Positions 1 through 8,458 of a DNA stretch of 64,000 nucleotides are shown here, piece after piece. The notes under the pieces were generated by a model, which saw only the letters and a program-made list of their open reading frames with translations, made no database searches and was not told the DNA's origin. Position 1 is the first letter of the stretch. Each line of letters starts with the position of its first letter. Source of the stretch: an uncultured Christensenellaceae bacterium (GTDB lineage: Bacteria > Bacillota > Clostridia > Christensenellales > Aristaeellaceae); contig CAJOJQ010000017.1 of NCBI GenBank assembly GCA_905234985.1, positions 1 through 64,000 of the forward strand, given 5' to 3'. Position numbers and translations under genes: made by a program.

Positions 1-184
1 GCCCTATCCTCCGTCCCAGCTGGGAGAGTATACCACATTCTTGTCCTGTACTTCCCCTTTCCAAATCAAAATTGTCCTTGACAAAGGGAGCACTTTACTC
101 CTCTCTCCTCTCTCCTCATTCCTATCTGTTATAAGTGTTCTTTTGCCCTTGCGCCGCGTCATATACTGCCGTGAGGTGAAGCGT
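1..184. other. Intergenic region upstream of yqfC
   Basis: No gene is supported here. Positions 7-12 read on the minus strand as GGAGGA, which looks like the ribosome binding site of a divergent gene that starts beyond the left edge. A TTGACA lies at 78-83 but has no matching -10 element 17 bases on. TATACT at 162-167 could serve as a -10 element for yqfC but has no clear -35 partner; yqfC is a mother-cell sporulation gene in Bacillus, so a non-SigA promoter would not be surprising. Positions 99-118 hold a short CTCCTCT tandem tract. Confidence 0.4.
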
Positions 185-439
185 ATGCGTTTGAAGGAAA
201 TCGTTCCGGGGGACGGGGCGGCGAGGGAAAGCCGGGCGCTGTGGACGGGGCGGCGTGAGGTGATCATTGAAGGGCACAGGGGCCTTTTTTCATATGAGAC
301 CCGCTGCATTCGGGTGCGCTGCCGGGAAGGGCTGTGGACGGTGACGGGAGAAGGGCTGTTCATAGATCATTTCGGCCCGGAGGATCTTTTGATCCGGGGT
401 CGGGTGCATGCGGTGGCCCTGGAAGGGGAAAACGTATGA
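185..439 (+). CDS. yqfC: Sporulation protein YqfC (YabP/YqfC family)
   Basis: This is an 84-residue protein of the YabP/YqfC family. The core around residues 20-80 (GRREVIIEGHRG, then a beta-rich stretch with GLWTVTGEGL and a closing DLLIRGRV) is the family signature. In Bacillus the gene is expressed in the mother cell during sporulation; its molecular role is not well defined. I chose the ATG at 185 because GAGGTGA sits 5-6 bases upstream and the upstream in-frame extension looks non-coding. The stop overlaps the yqfD start by four bases (ATGA), which implies translational coupling. Together with yqfD it supports a spore-forming host. Confidence 0.88.
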   Translation: MRLKEIVPGDGAARESRALWTGRREVIIEGHRGLFSYETRCIRVRCREGLWTVTGEGLFIDHFGPEDLLIRGRVHAVALEGENV

Positions 440-1584
440 AGGGGCTTTTTTCTGTGCGGTGCCGAGTGACCGGCCTGAACGTGGAAAAGCTGGTGAACGA
501 AGCGCGAAAGCGGGGCCTGATATTCAGGAAGGCGCGGCGGGAGCAGAACAGGGCGCTGACGGTGGACCTGTCGCCCCGGGATTATGGGGCGCTTCAAGCT
601 CTGGCCGGGGAAATGGGCTATGAAATCGGCCCGGCGGAGCCGCTTGGCCTGCTGAAATTGTTTAAGCGTTTTTCCCGCCGGGCGGGGCTTTGGACAGGCA
701 TTTTTTTCGCCTCGGCACTGCTGGTCTGGAGTTTGGGGTATATCTGGCAGATCAGGGTGGAAAACGCCGGGCCTTACGCGGGGGAAATCCGGCTGTTTTT
801 GGAGGAAAACGGCATACGCCCCGGCGTTCGGCGCAGCGCCGTTGATTTGGAAGCCCTGCGGGAAGGCCTGGAATGGCGGCTGCCCAAGGTGAAATGGGTG
901 CGGGCGGAATGGACGGGGGTGGCCCTGCGCCTGCGGGTGGAGGAGGGCACGCCGCCGCCGGAACTGACCGACGCCGGGCCGGGGGACGTGGTGGCGGCGG
1001 AGGACGGGCTGCTCAAACGGCTGATCGTATACGCGGGCACGCCCGCGGCGAAGCCCGGGGACATCGTGAAAAAAGGCCAGGTGCTGATCCGGGGCGAGGA
1101 ACGGAGCGCGAATGGGGAAACGGTACCCGTGCGGGCCAGGGGAGAGGCGGTGGCCCGGGCCTGGATCACCGTGCGGCTGCGGGTACCGGCGGTGGAATAT
1201 GTGTCCCACCCGGCGGGCGGAAGCCAGGAAAGGCGCGTCCTGCAAACCCCGGCAGGCAGCTTTTGCGCGGATAAAGAGGAAGATTTCCTGACCTGTGAAA
1301 CAGAGAAAACCACCCTGCCTTTGGGTGGGGCGTGGCTGCCGGTCACGCTCACGCGGGAGAGGCGGACGGAGGTCTGGCTGGAAAAACGGCAAAGGGACGC
1401 GAACGCCATATACGCGGAAGGGGAGGCCGCCGCCTTAAATATTCTGGAAAAAACGGCGTACCCGCATGAAATGGTTGACAAATGGCTTAATTGCGGTATG
1501 ATAGAGGGGGATAATATGATCGTAACGGCCACGGCGGAAATCGAAAAGGAGATCGGCCAGAGCCGCATGCGGAATACCCCGTGA
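436..1584 (+). CDS. yqfD: Sporulation protein YqfD
   Basis: This 382-residue protein has an N-terminal globular part (residues 1-85, starting MKGLFSVRCRVTG), one transmembrane helix at about residues 100-120, and a large extracytoplasmic domain. This is the architecture of the YqfD family, which is related to the stage IV sporulation apparatus and is normally paired with YqfC. A longer reading frame begins at 334, but the ATG at 436 overlaps the yqfC stop and matches the family start. The extracytoplasmic part contains a short G-[KQ]-V-L-I-RGEE segment typical of the family. Function beyond sporulation is unknown. Confidence 0.88.
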   Translation: MKGLFSVRCRVTGLNVEKLVNEARKRGLIFRKARREQNRALTVDLSPRDYGALQALAGEMGYEIGPAEPLGLLKLFKRFSRRAGLWTGIFFASALLVWSLGYIWQIRVENAGPYAGEIRLFLEENGIRPGVRRSAVDLEALREGLEWRLPKVKWVRAEWTGVALRLRVEEGTPPPELTDAGPGDVVAAEDGLLKRLIVYAGTPAAKPGDIVKKGQVLIRGEERSANGETVPVRARGEAVARAWITVRLRVPAVEYVSHPAGGSQERRVLQTPAGSFCADKEEDFLTCETEKTTLPLGGAWLPVTLTRERRTEVWLEKRQRDANAIYAEGEAAALNILEKTAYPHEMVDKWLNCGMIEGDNMIVTATAEIEKEIGQSRMRNTP

Positions 1585-1611
1585 AACACAGCCAAAGGAG
1601 ATGCGGATTTT

Positions 1612-2571
1612 TTGCAGCTATCGCTTGAAAGCATGGAAGCCTATTTGTCGCTGTTCGGCATGAACGACCGAAACATGACGGCCCTGGAGCAGGAATTGGA
1701 CGTGATGATTTCCCTGCGGGGCCAGGAGATTCAGATTCAGGGGGATCGGGAAAACGCCCTGCTTGCGGAGCAGGTGATCGGCAAGCTGATCGAAATGCTG
1801 CGCAAGGGCGAAATCGTGGACGCGGCCCGCATCCGCTACGCGGTGGCCCTGGCCCGGGAAGGACGGCTGGATGAGATCGAGGAAATTTTGAGCGACGTGG
1901 TGGCCATCACTCACCGGGGCCGCCGCATCCAGTGCAAGACCTTGGGCCAGCGGGAATACGTGTCCGCCGTGCGGGAAAACGAGCTGACCATCGCCGTTGG
2001 CCCGGCGGGCACCGGCAAAACCTACCTGGCCATGGCCATGGCGGTGGTGGCGCTGAAAAACAAAGAGGTGGAGCGCATCGTACTCACCCGGCCCGCCGTG
2101 GAAGCGGGGGAAAGGCTTGGCTTCCTGCCGGGGGACATGACCCAGAAGGTGGATCCCTACCTGCGCCCGCTGTACGACGCGCTGTATGAGATCATGGGCG
2201 TGGAAAGCTACCAGCGCCTGGTGGAGCGGGGCACCCTGGAGGTGGCCCCCCTGGCCTTCATGCGGGGCCGCACCTTGGGCGACGCGTTCATTATTTTAGA
2301 CGAAGCCCAGAATACCACCCCAGAGCAGATGAAAATGTTTTTGACCCGCTTAGGCGCCGCCTCCCGCTGCATCGTGACGGGGGATATCTCCCAGATCGAC
2401 CTGCCCAAGGGCCGGAAAAGTGGCCTGAAGGAGGCCATGGAGGTGCTGAAGGACGTGGAGGGCGTCAGCATCGTGGAACTGACCGCCCGGGACGTGGTGC
2501 GCCATGAACTGGTGCAGAAAATCGTTAGAGCCTACGAGGCCTATGAAGCGAAGGAAGGGGAAGAAGCATGA
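1612..2571 (+). CDS. phoH: PhoH family ATPase
   Basis: This 319-residue protein belongs to the PhoH/YbeZ P-loop family: Walker A GPAGTGKT at residues 130-137 and Walker B-like ILDEAQN near residues 228-234. YbeZ proteins interact with YbeY in rRNA and RNA metabolism, and here the ybeY gene lies two genes downstream in the same operon. The start is a TTG at 1612, 11 bases after AAAGGAG; no better in-frame start is visible and the N-terminus then aligns with the family's usual length. The stop overlaps the next gene's ATG by four bases. Confidence 0.92.
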   Translation: MQLSLESMEAYLSLFGMNDRNMTALEQELDVMISLRGQEIQIQGDRENALLAEQVIGKLIEMLRKGEIVDAARIRYAVALAREGRLDEIEEILSDVVAITHRGRRIQCKTLGQREYVSAVRENELTIAVGPAGTGKTYLAMAMAVVALKNKEVERIVLTRPAVEAGERLGFLPGDMTQKVDPYLRPLYDALYEIMGVESYQRLVERGTLEVAPLAFMRGRTLGDAFIILDEAQNTTPEQMKMFLTRLGAASRCIVTGDISQIDLPKGRKSGLKEAMEVLKDVEGVSIVELTARDVVRHELVQKIVRAYEAYEAKEGEEA

Positions 2572-5048
2572 GCCCCAGAGCCGCAAAGACCCGAAAGCGG
2601 GAAAAACGCACGGTCAGGGAAATTTTCAGCTCGTCCGCGGCCACCCGCGTGCTGATCTGTCTGCTGGGCGTGGCGGTGATCATGGCGCTGTTTGAGGCGG
2701 CCATCGTGCCCATGCGGTACAACCTGACGGTGGGCATGGTGCCCACCAGCACCATCGCCGCCACCAAGGACGTGGTGGACGAATTGAGTACCCAAAAAAA
2801 GCGGGATGAAGCCGCCGCCCAGGTGACGCCCACCTACCGCTTTCAGGAGGGCGTGACGGAGACGGTCATGAACGATTTTGACCAGATCTTCGCCCAGCTG
2901 CGCACCGCGCGCCAGTACGCCGCCACATTGCCGGACTATTCCAGCCTGCGGGTATTCAGCCGGGACGAGCTGGAATATGCCCGCAGCCTGATCACCCTGG
3001 TTTCCCTCAGCGATTATCAGCTCACCAGCCTCATGCGTTCCACCCAGGCGGAACTGGAGGAAGCCTACACCCTGGTCTTCGCGGCGCTGCAAAGCACCAT
3101 GCAGGGTCACGTGACCGAGGGCCAGGAGAGCAACGCCGTATACAACATCCGGCAGATCGTGAATTACCGCGTGTCCATCCCCCTGGGGCAAAACGTGGTG
3201 CCGGCCGTGCTGAATGCCTGCATCCGCGCCAACATGCTCATTGATCAGGAGGCCACGGACGCGGCCCGGGAAACGGCCCGGGAGGGCGTGGAGCCTGTGG
3301 TGTACAAGCAGGGCCAGAATATCGTGGTGCGGGGCGAAGGCCGCATCACGGCCAATCAGCTGGCCATGCTGTCCACTTTGGGCTTGCTCAGCAACGGCGA
3401 AGCGGATATGACCATTTATATGGGCGCCGCGGTGCTGGTGGTGGTGGTGATGGCGGGCATGCTGCTTTTGCTTCGCCATTTTCCCCATGTACACGTGATG
3501 GACGATAACGGCAGGCTGCTTTTGATGCTCACCGTCATGGCCATGAGCCTGAGCGTGTGCGTGCTGGGCAGGCTTGCCAATTCTTACTTCGCGCCCACCA
3601 TGATGTGCGCCCTGCTGGTCACGGCCCTGCTGGGGCTGGCCCCCGGCGTGGTGTGCAACGCCGCCCTCACTATTCTGGTGGCGGCGCTGGCGGCGGGCGG
3701 CAGCGAGGAATACGCGGAAAAAATGGCGCTGCTGCTGGCTTCCGGCCTGCTGTCCGGCACGGCGGCGGCCATGGTGATGTATCATAAGGGCACCAGGCTC
3801 TGGGTGCTTGTGTCCGGTCTGGTAGGGACGGCCGTTGATTTTGTCGCTATCATGGCCCTGGGCCTCATGACCAACAACGAGCTTTCCGGCTCTCTGGTCA
3901 TCGCGGCCTGGCGAGCGGGCGGCTCCGCCGTGGGCACCCTGCTTTGCATCGCGGTGCAGCCCCTGCTGGAAATGATTTTCAACCTGCCCACCCCCATGAA
4001 GCTCATGGAGCTTTCCAACCCCAATCAGCCCCTGCTGCAACGGCTTTTGCTGGAAGCGCCGGGCACCTATCACCATTCCACCATCGTGTCCAACTTAGCC
4101 GAGGCGGCGGCCCAGGCCATCGGCGCCAACGCCCTGCTGGCCCGGGTGGGCGGCTATTACCACGATATCGGCAAGCTGAAGCGCCCCACCTATTTCACGG
4201 AAAACCAGATGGGCGGCGTGAACGTCCACGAGCATACCGATCCTTACGTGTCCGCCGCCATCATTACCTCCCATACCCGGGATGGCGTGGCCCTGGCGAA
4301 AGCGTACCGCCTGCCCACCGCGGTGCAGGATATTATCGCCCAGCACCACGGCAACACGCCGGTGATGTACTTTTACCATAAAGCCCTGCAAATGGCGGGC
4401 GGCAATCCGGTGGATATCGAGAATTTCCGTTACGACGGCAACCCGCCCAAAACCAAAGAGGGAGCCATTGTGATGGTGTGCGATACCATCGAGGCCGCCG
4501 TGCGCACCATGAAGAACCCCACCATGGACGGCATTGAGGAATTCATCGTGAAGCTGGTGCGCGGCAAGTTAGAGGACGGCCAGCTGAACGACTGTCCCCT
4601 GACCCTGCGGGACATCGACCAGATCTGCGCCGCCGCCACCCAGGTGCTGGCCGGCGTGTTCCACGAGCGTATTGAATATCCCGATATGGACGATATCAAG
4701 CTCCGCGCCGCCCGTGCCGCTAAGACCGATTTGGCGGTGGAGGAAGCCAATATCGAGGCGGAAAACGCCGTGTCCTTTGTGGAACCGGAAGCGGGGGCCG
4801 CGCCCACCGTGGAGCTGACCGCGCCCAAAGCGCCCCAGCGGGTGGAGATCGAAACGGGGGCGGAGCTGGAGGAAGTGCAGCCCCTGATGGCGGCCAAGCC
4901 TGTGCCCATCGACGAACTGGTGGTCATTGAACCGCTGCCCACCAAGGAAATGGAACGGGAACTGATGGCCAAGATGGAGGGCCAGATCCCCCTGGACGAG
5001 GAAGAGCGGGAAAAGGAGCGGGTCACGCAGCCGGAGGATATGACATGA
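2568..5048 (+). CDS. pgpH: 7TM-HD cyclic-di-AMP phosphodiesterase, PgpH type
   Basis: This 826-residue membrane protein has an N-terminal TM helix, an extracellular 7TMR-HDED-type domain (about residues 50-280), a block of seven hydrophobic helices (about 285-480) and a cytoplasmic HD domain. The HD metal ligands are visible as HHS near residue 502 and YYHDIGK near residue 531, with later HEH and HH motifs. PgpH of Listeria degrades c-di-AMP, a regulator of osmolyte and potassium balance. About 110 acidic, Pro/Glu-rich residues follow the HD domain, longer than usual. Start and stop overlap the neighbouring genes by four bases, so translation is probably coupled. Confidence 0.9.
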   Translation: MSPRAAKTRKREKRTVREIFSSSAATRVLICLLGVAVIMALFEAAIVPMRYNLTVGMVPTSTIAATKDVVDELSTQKKRDEAAAQVTPTYRFQEGVTETVMNDFDQIFAQLRTARQYAATLPDYSSLRVFSRDELEYARSLITLVSLSDYQLTSLMRSTQAELEEAYTLVFAALQSTMQGHVTEGQESNAVYNIRQIVNYRVSIPLGQNVVPAVLNACIRANMLIDQEATDAARETAREGVEPVVYKQGQNIVVRGEGRITANQLAMLSTLGLLSNGEADMTIYMGAAVLVVVVMAGMLLLLRHFPHVHVMDDNGRLLLMLTVMAMSLSVCVLGRLANSYFAPTMMCALLVTALLGLAPGVVCNAALTILVAALAAGGSEEYAEKMALLLASGLLSGTAAAMVMYHKGTRLWVLVSGLVGTAVDFVAIMALGLMTNNELSGSLVIAAWRAGGSAVGTLLCIAVQPLLEMIFNLPTPMKLMELSNPNQPLLQRLLLEAPGTYHHSTIVSNLAEAAAQAIGANALLARVGGYYHDIGKLKRPTYFTENQMGGVNVHEHTDPYVSAAIITSHTRDGVALAKAYRLPTAVQDIIAQHHGNTPVMYFYHKALQMAGGNPVDIENFRYDGNPPKTKEGAIVMVCDTIEAAVRTMKNPTMDGIEEFIVKLVRGKLEDGQLNDCPLTLRDIDQICAAATQVLAGVFHERIEYPDMDDIKLRAARAAKTDLAVEEANIEAENAVSFVEPEAGAAPTVELTAPKAPQRVEIETGAELEEVQPLMAAKPVPIDELVVIEPLPTKEMERELMAKMEGQIPLDEEEREKERVTQPEDMT

Positions 5049-5944
5049 GGGGCATACTGGATTTTGCCTGGGACGTGACGCCCCTGCCGGAAGCGGAAGA
5101 AATGCTGGAAAAGACGGCGGCGGCCTGCCTCCGGGCGGAGGGGATCGAATTGCCCGCCTGCGCCCAGGTGCGCGTGACGGGGGACGAGGAAATCCGGGAA
5201 ATCAACCGGGAATACCGGGGGGTGGACCGGGCCACCGACGTGCTTTCCTTTCCCTCCACGGACTGCAATCCCCAAAAGACCTTGGGGACAAGCCCCAAAA
5301 AGCTGCTGCGGGAACAGGACGAAACGGGCCGCTGCTTTTTGGGCGATATCATCATTTCCCTGCCAAGGGCACAGGAACAGGCCAAAGAATACGGCCACAG
5401 CCTGAAACGGGAGCTTGCGTACCTTACGGCCCACGCCCTGTTTCATCTGATGGGCTACGATCATATGAAGGACGAGGACAAAGAAAGGATGAGGGCAATG
5501 GAAGAAAAGGCGCTGAACAGCGCGGGCATCGGTCGCGTGACGGACGACGAGCTGGTGGCGATGGCCCGGGAGGCCATGGCGTTTTCCTATTCCCCCTATT
5601 CCCATTTCCCGGTGGGGGCGGCGCTGCTTGCCAAGGACGGTCGGGTGTTCAAGGGCTGCAACATCGAAAACGCCTCCTACGGGGCCTCCAACTGCGCCGA
5701 GCGCACCGCCCTGTTCAAGGCGGTCAGCGAAGGCGTAAGGGAGTTTACGGCCATCGCCATTACGGCGGAAAAATCCATGGCCTGGCCCTGCGGCATCTGC
5801 CGCCAGGCGCTGTATGAGTTTGCCCCCCATCTGCGGGTGATCGTCGCCTGGGGTGATCAACGGGAGGAAGCCATTCTGTCCGATCTGCTGCCACACGGCT
5901 TCGGGCCAGCGACCGGAATGCTGGACATCTTAGGGAAAGAATAA
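5045..5944 (+). CDS. ybeY-cdd: YbeY endoribonuclease fused to cytidine deaminase
   Basis: This is a single 299-residue reading frame with two enzymes. Residues 1-155 are YbeY, the metal-dependent RNase of 16S rRNA 3' maturation and ribosome quality control, with the HALFHLMGYDH motif (H130, H134, H140). Residues 165-299 are a homotetrameric-type cytidine deaminase with NCAERTA (zinc ligand C217, proton shuttle E219) and PCGICRQ (C249, C252). In many Clostridia ybeY, dgkA, cdd and era are separate adjacent genes; here dgkA is absent and the ybeY and cdd products are joined without a stop. Both active sites look intact. The ATG overlaps the pgpH stop by four bases. Confidence 0.93.
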   Translation: MRGILDFAWDVTPLPEAEEMLEKTAAACLRAEGIELPACAQVRVTGDEEIREINREYRGVDRATDVLSFPSTDCNPQKTLGTSPKKLLREQDETGRCFLGDIIISLPRAQEQAKEYGHSLKRELAYLTAHALFHLMGYDHMKDEDKERMRAMEEKALNSAGIGRVTDDELVAMAREAMAFSYSPYSHFPVGAALLAKDGRVFKGCNIENASYGASNCAERTALFKAVSEGVREFTAIAITAEKSMAWPCGICRQALYEFAPHLRVIVAWGDQREEAILSDLLPHGFGPATGMLDILGKE

Positions 5945-5964
5945 ATCACTGGAAGGGAATACAC

Positions 5965-6861
5965 ATGTCAGAAAAAAATTATCGTTCCGGTTTTGCCACC
6001 ATCGTGGGCAGGCCCAACGTGGGGAAATCCACGTTGCTGAACACCCTGGTGGGGGAAAAGATCGCCATTACCTCCAGCAGGCCCCAGACCACCCGCAGCC
6101 GGGTGATGGGCGTGATGAGCGGGGACAATTGCCAGATCGTGTTTGTGGACACGCCGGGCATCCACCGGCCCCGCACCAAGTTAGGCGAATTCATGGTGCA
6201 GTCCATCGAGGAAGCCATGGAAGGCATCGACGCCCTGCTGGTGCTGGCGGACGTGACCGCCATCGGCCCCCACGACCGCAGCATCATCGAGGAAATGAGC
6301 CGCAAAAAGGTATTCAAGGTGCTGGTCCTGAACAAAACCGATCTGGTGGAACCCAAAAACCTGCTGAGCATTATTGATTCCTTTAAGGACGCCGCTTACG
6401 ACGCCATCCTGCCCGTCAGCGCCCGCACGGGGGACGGGATCGAGGAACTGAAAAAGGAGCTGACCGCCCATCTGCCGGTCGGCCCCAAGTATTTCCCCGA
6501 CGATATGCTCACCGACCAGCCTGAACGGGATATCTGCGCCGAGCTGATCCGGGAAAAGGCCCTGCGGAACCTTAGGGACGAGGTGCCCCACGGCATCGGC
6601 GTGGAAATGATGGCCATGAAGAAGCTCAACGATCATTTCACTGAGATCGACGCCACCATCTACTGCGAACGGGATTCCCACAAGGGCATCATCATCGGCA
6701 AAAAAGGGGCCATGCTGCAAAAAATCGGCGCGGAAGCCCGCGCCGATATCGAAGCCCTGCTGGATACCCATGTGAATCTGCAATTGTGGGTGAAGGTGCG
6801 CCCCGGCTGGAGGGACTCGGCGGAGGATCTCAAGACCTTGGGGTATGTGAAGGACCGGTAG
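5965..6861 (+). CDS. era: GTPase Era
   Basis: This 298-residue protein is Era, the essential GTPase that binds the 3' end of 16S rRNA and assists 30S assembly. G1 is GRPNVGKS at residues 15-22; DTPGIH (G3) and NKTD (G4) follow, and a C-terminal KH domain carries the GxxG-type loop IIGKKGAML. It is the last gene of the operon that also encodes YbeY, with which Era works in 16S maturation. AAGGGAA precedes the ATG. No strong terminator follows; an inverted-repeat element begins 11 bases after the stop. Confidence 0.97.
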   Translation: MSEKNYRSGFATIVGRPNVGKSTLLNTLVGEKIAITSSRPQTTRSRVMGVMSGDNCQIVFVDTPGIHRPRTKLGEFMVQSIEEAMEGIDALLVLADVTAIGPHDRSIIEEMSRKKVFKVLVLNKTDLVEPKNLLSIIDSFKDAAYDAILPVSARTGDGIEELKKELTAHLPVGPKYFPDDMLTDQPERDICAELIREKALRNLRDEVPHGIGVEMMAMKKLNDHFTEIDATIYCERDSHKGIIIGKKGAMLQKIGAEARADIEALLDTHVNLQLWVKVRPGWRDSAEDLKTLGYVKDR

Positions 6862-6872
6862 TGTGGAGACTT

Positions 6873-6961
6873 TAGAGAGTTGAGAGTTGAGAGCGGAGAG
6901 TTGAGATATTACAGCGGCATGTTCGCTTAATCTCAACTCCCAACTCTCAAATCTCAACTCA
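6873..6961. repeat. Inverted-repeat element with GAGTTGAGA arms, copy 1
   Basis: The left arm (6873-6916) repeats GAGAGTTGAGA units and the right arm (6929-6961) carries the complementary TCTCAACTC units, so the region can fold into a long imperfect hairpin with a short loop containing TGTTCG. It lies between the convergent era and GH18 genes, where it might also limit read-through. A second copy with the same arms and a different loop is at 49045-49157. Confidence 0.8.
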
Positions 6962-6962
6962 T

Positions 6963-8174
6963 TTATTGAAGTCCCTTCCACATCCGCGTAATCATAGGCC
7001 ATCCCAACGCCGGGCTGTCGCCGTGTACCTGCCACACGATCAGGCCGCCCAAGCTGTGTACGTTGATGTAGGTCAGCTTGGCGTCCAGGGATCGGGCGCT
7101 TTCGTAGGTGTAGAAGGTGAGATAATCCTTGGAGGCGGGATCATCGTTCCACAGGTACGCGGCCTGGGCCGTTTCGTCATAGCCCGCGTGCCAGCCGGGC
7201 GTGCCCTCGGCCACGGCTTTCTGTTCCAGGGCCTGGAGGAAACGCCAGGTTTTTTCATCATTGCTCATGCTTTGGGCGGCGGCGCCCACCACGCCGCCCT
7301 CCAGGCTTTTCATTTTCCAGCCGTGGCTGTACAGGGGCGTGCCGATGGCGATTTTGCCGGCGGGCACGCCTTGTTTCTGTAAATATTTCACCGCTGTGTC
7401 TGCCGAGCCTTTTCCGTACAGGGCGGCATGGTGGCCGGTGACGCTGTTCCAGGACCCTGCCAGATCGTAGGTCATCAGGTTGATCCGATTCACATAAGGG
7501 AACAGGGCGGCGTAATCCTGCTTGGACAGTGTGCCGGTGGAGCCACTGGCGCACACGGTCAGCAGCTTTTCGCCCTTGCCGAAACGGCTGTCCAGGGCCT
7601 GGCGCAGTTCCTTCAGCAGCAGGGTATAATTGGTTTTGTCGTCGCCCTTGACGGGGTTCCCCTCGTCGCCGCTGCCCCCCTTCCGGGCTTCGCCGGGGTA
7701 TTCCCAGTCGATATCCAGGCCGGAGAAGAAGGAATACGTTTCCAGGGTGACAAGGCAGCTTTCAATGAAGGAGGCCCGGCTTTCCCGGGTCAGGCACATT
7801 TCGGAAAAATAGCCGCAGCAGGTCCAGCCGCCGATGGAGAGCAAAATTTTCACGTTGGGATATTTTTTCGCGCATTCCGCGTACTGGGGGAAATGGGCTT
7901 TGGGGTTGCTTTCGTCCGTGTCCGCCCAGGGGTCGGTGGACGCGATGGGATAGCCCCCGTCCTTCGGTTCGATTTTCCAGAAAGCGTGATTCACGCATCC
8001 CAAGCGATCCCAGGGCAGATTTTTCACCTGGCTCTGGCCGTCGGAATACACGTTCCAGTTGGGAAAATACACGGTCAAAAGGCAGTCCCCCTTCGCCTGG
8101 GCGGGCAGAAAACACAGCAGCAGGGCCAGGGCCGTCAGCGCCGTCACCATACGGCAATATCTCCTTCGGTACAT
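6963..8174 (-). CDS. Secreted glycoside hydrolase family 18 (chitinase-like)
   Basis: This 403-residue protein has an N-terminal signal peptide (hydrophobic stretch at residues 9-25 ending near AQA) and a GH18 TIM barrel. The catalytic motif is SGLDIDWEYP at residues 151-160, with the proton donor E158; an SIGGW strand precedes it and NLMTYD follows. GH18 enzymes cleave beta-1,4-linked N-acetylglucosamine, as chitinases or endo-beta-N-acetylglucosaminidases; the exact substrate cannot be read from sequence. There is no cell-wall anchor or binding module. I chose the ATG at 8174 because AAAGGAGG lies eight bases upstream. A promoter with TTGCGT and TAAAAT is at 8228-8256. Confidence 0.88.
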   Translation of the reverse strand: MYRRRYCRMVTALTALALLLCFLPAQAKGDCLLTVYFPNWNVYSDGQSQVKNLPWDRLGCVNHAFWKIEPKDGGYPIASTDPWADTDESNPKAHFPQYAECAKKYPNVKILLSIGGWTCCGYFSEMCLTRESRASFIESCLVTLETYSFFSGLDIDWEYPGEARKGGSGDEGNPVKGDDKTNYTLLLKELRQALDSRFGKGEKLLTVCASGSTGTLSKQDYAALFPYVNRINLMTYDLAGSWNSVTGHHAALYGKGSADTAVKYLQKQGVPAGKIAIGTPLYSHGWKMKSLEGGVVGAAAQSMSNDEKTWRFLQALEQKAVAEGTPGWHAGYDETAQAAYLWNDDPASKDYLTFYTYESARSLDAKLTYINVHSLGGLIVWQVHGDSPALGWPMITRMWKGLQ

Positions 8175-8227
8175 ACGTTCGTCCTCCTTTCGGGGCTTGG
8201 CTGTTTGCTTTTGTCGGGATATGCGGT

Positions 8228-8256
8228 ATTTTAGCATTTTCATCGGCAAAACGCAA
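8228..8256 (-). promoter_or_regulatory. Putative SigA promoter of the GH18 gene
   Basis: On the minus strand TTGCGT (8251-8256) and TAAAAT (8228-8233) are separated by 17 bases, upstream of the GH18 start. Confidence 0.55.
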
Positions 8257-8370
8257 TGGAAACTCTATACATTCCCGCAGATCACGCGTGAATTGAAATA
8301 TACTTGCAACAAAAAAATTACAGGATCGACAGAAAAAAACAATATTCGTCCGCTATCATATAGGTGATTT

Positions 8371-8428
8371 CATTCGTACATACTAATGTGTAGACGAATG
8401 CTATCAGGCATTTTGGAATTTTTTCCAA
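8371..8428. promoter_or_regulatory. Two consecutive palindromes upstream of the GGDEF gene
   Basis: CATTCGT and ACGAATG form the arms of a 30-base palindrome at 8371-8400, with an inner ACAT/ATGT pair. A second palindrome, TTGGAA then TTCCAA, lies at 8413-8428. They could be an operator, a leader hairpin or an attenuator for the downstream diguanylate cyclase gene. I see no good SigA promoter nearby. Confidence 0.4.
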
Positions 8429-8458
8429 CTTGTTTATTTCGGGGAAGGGGATCGACGG

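Noticed and set aside
99-118. CTCCTCT tract as a third GAGTTGAGA element
   Set aside because: It lacks the GAGTTGAGA unit and a complementary arm.
2541-4076. A long minus-strand open frame opposite pgpH
   Set aside because: It mirrors the high-GC coding frame, is rich in His/Gln/Gly and matches no family; pgpH on the plus strand is clear.
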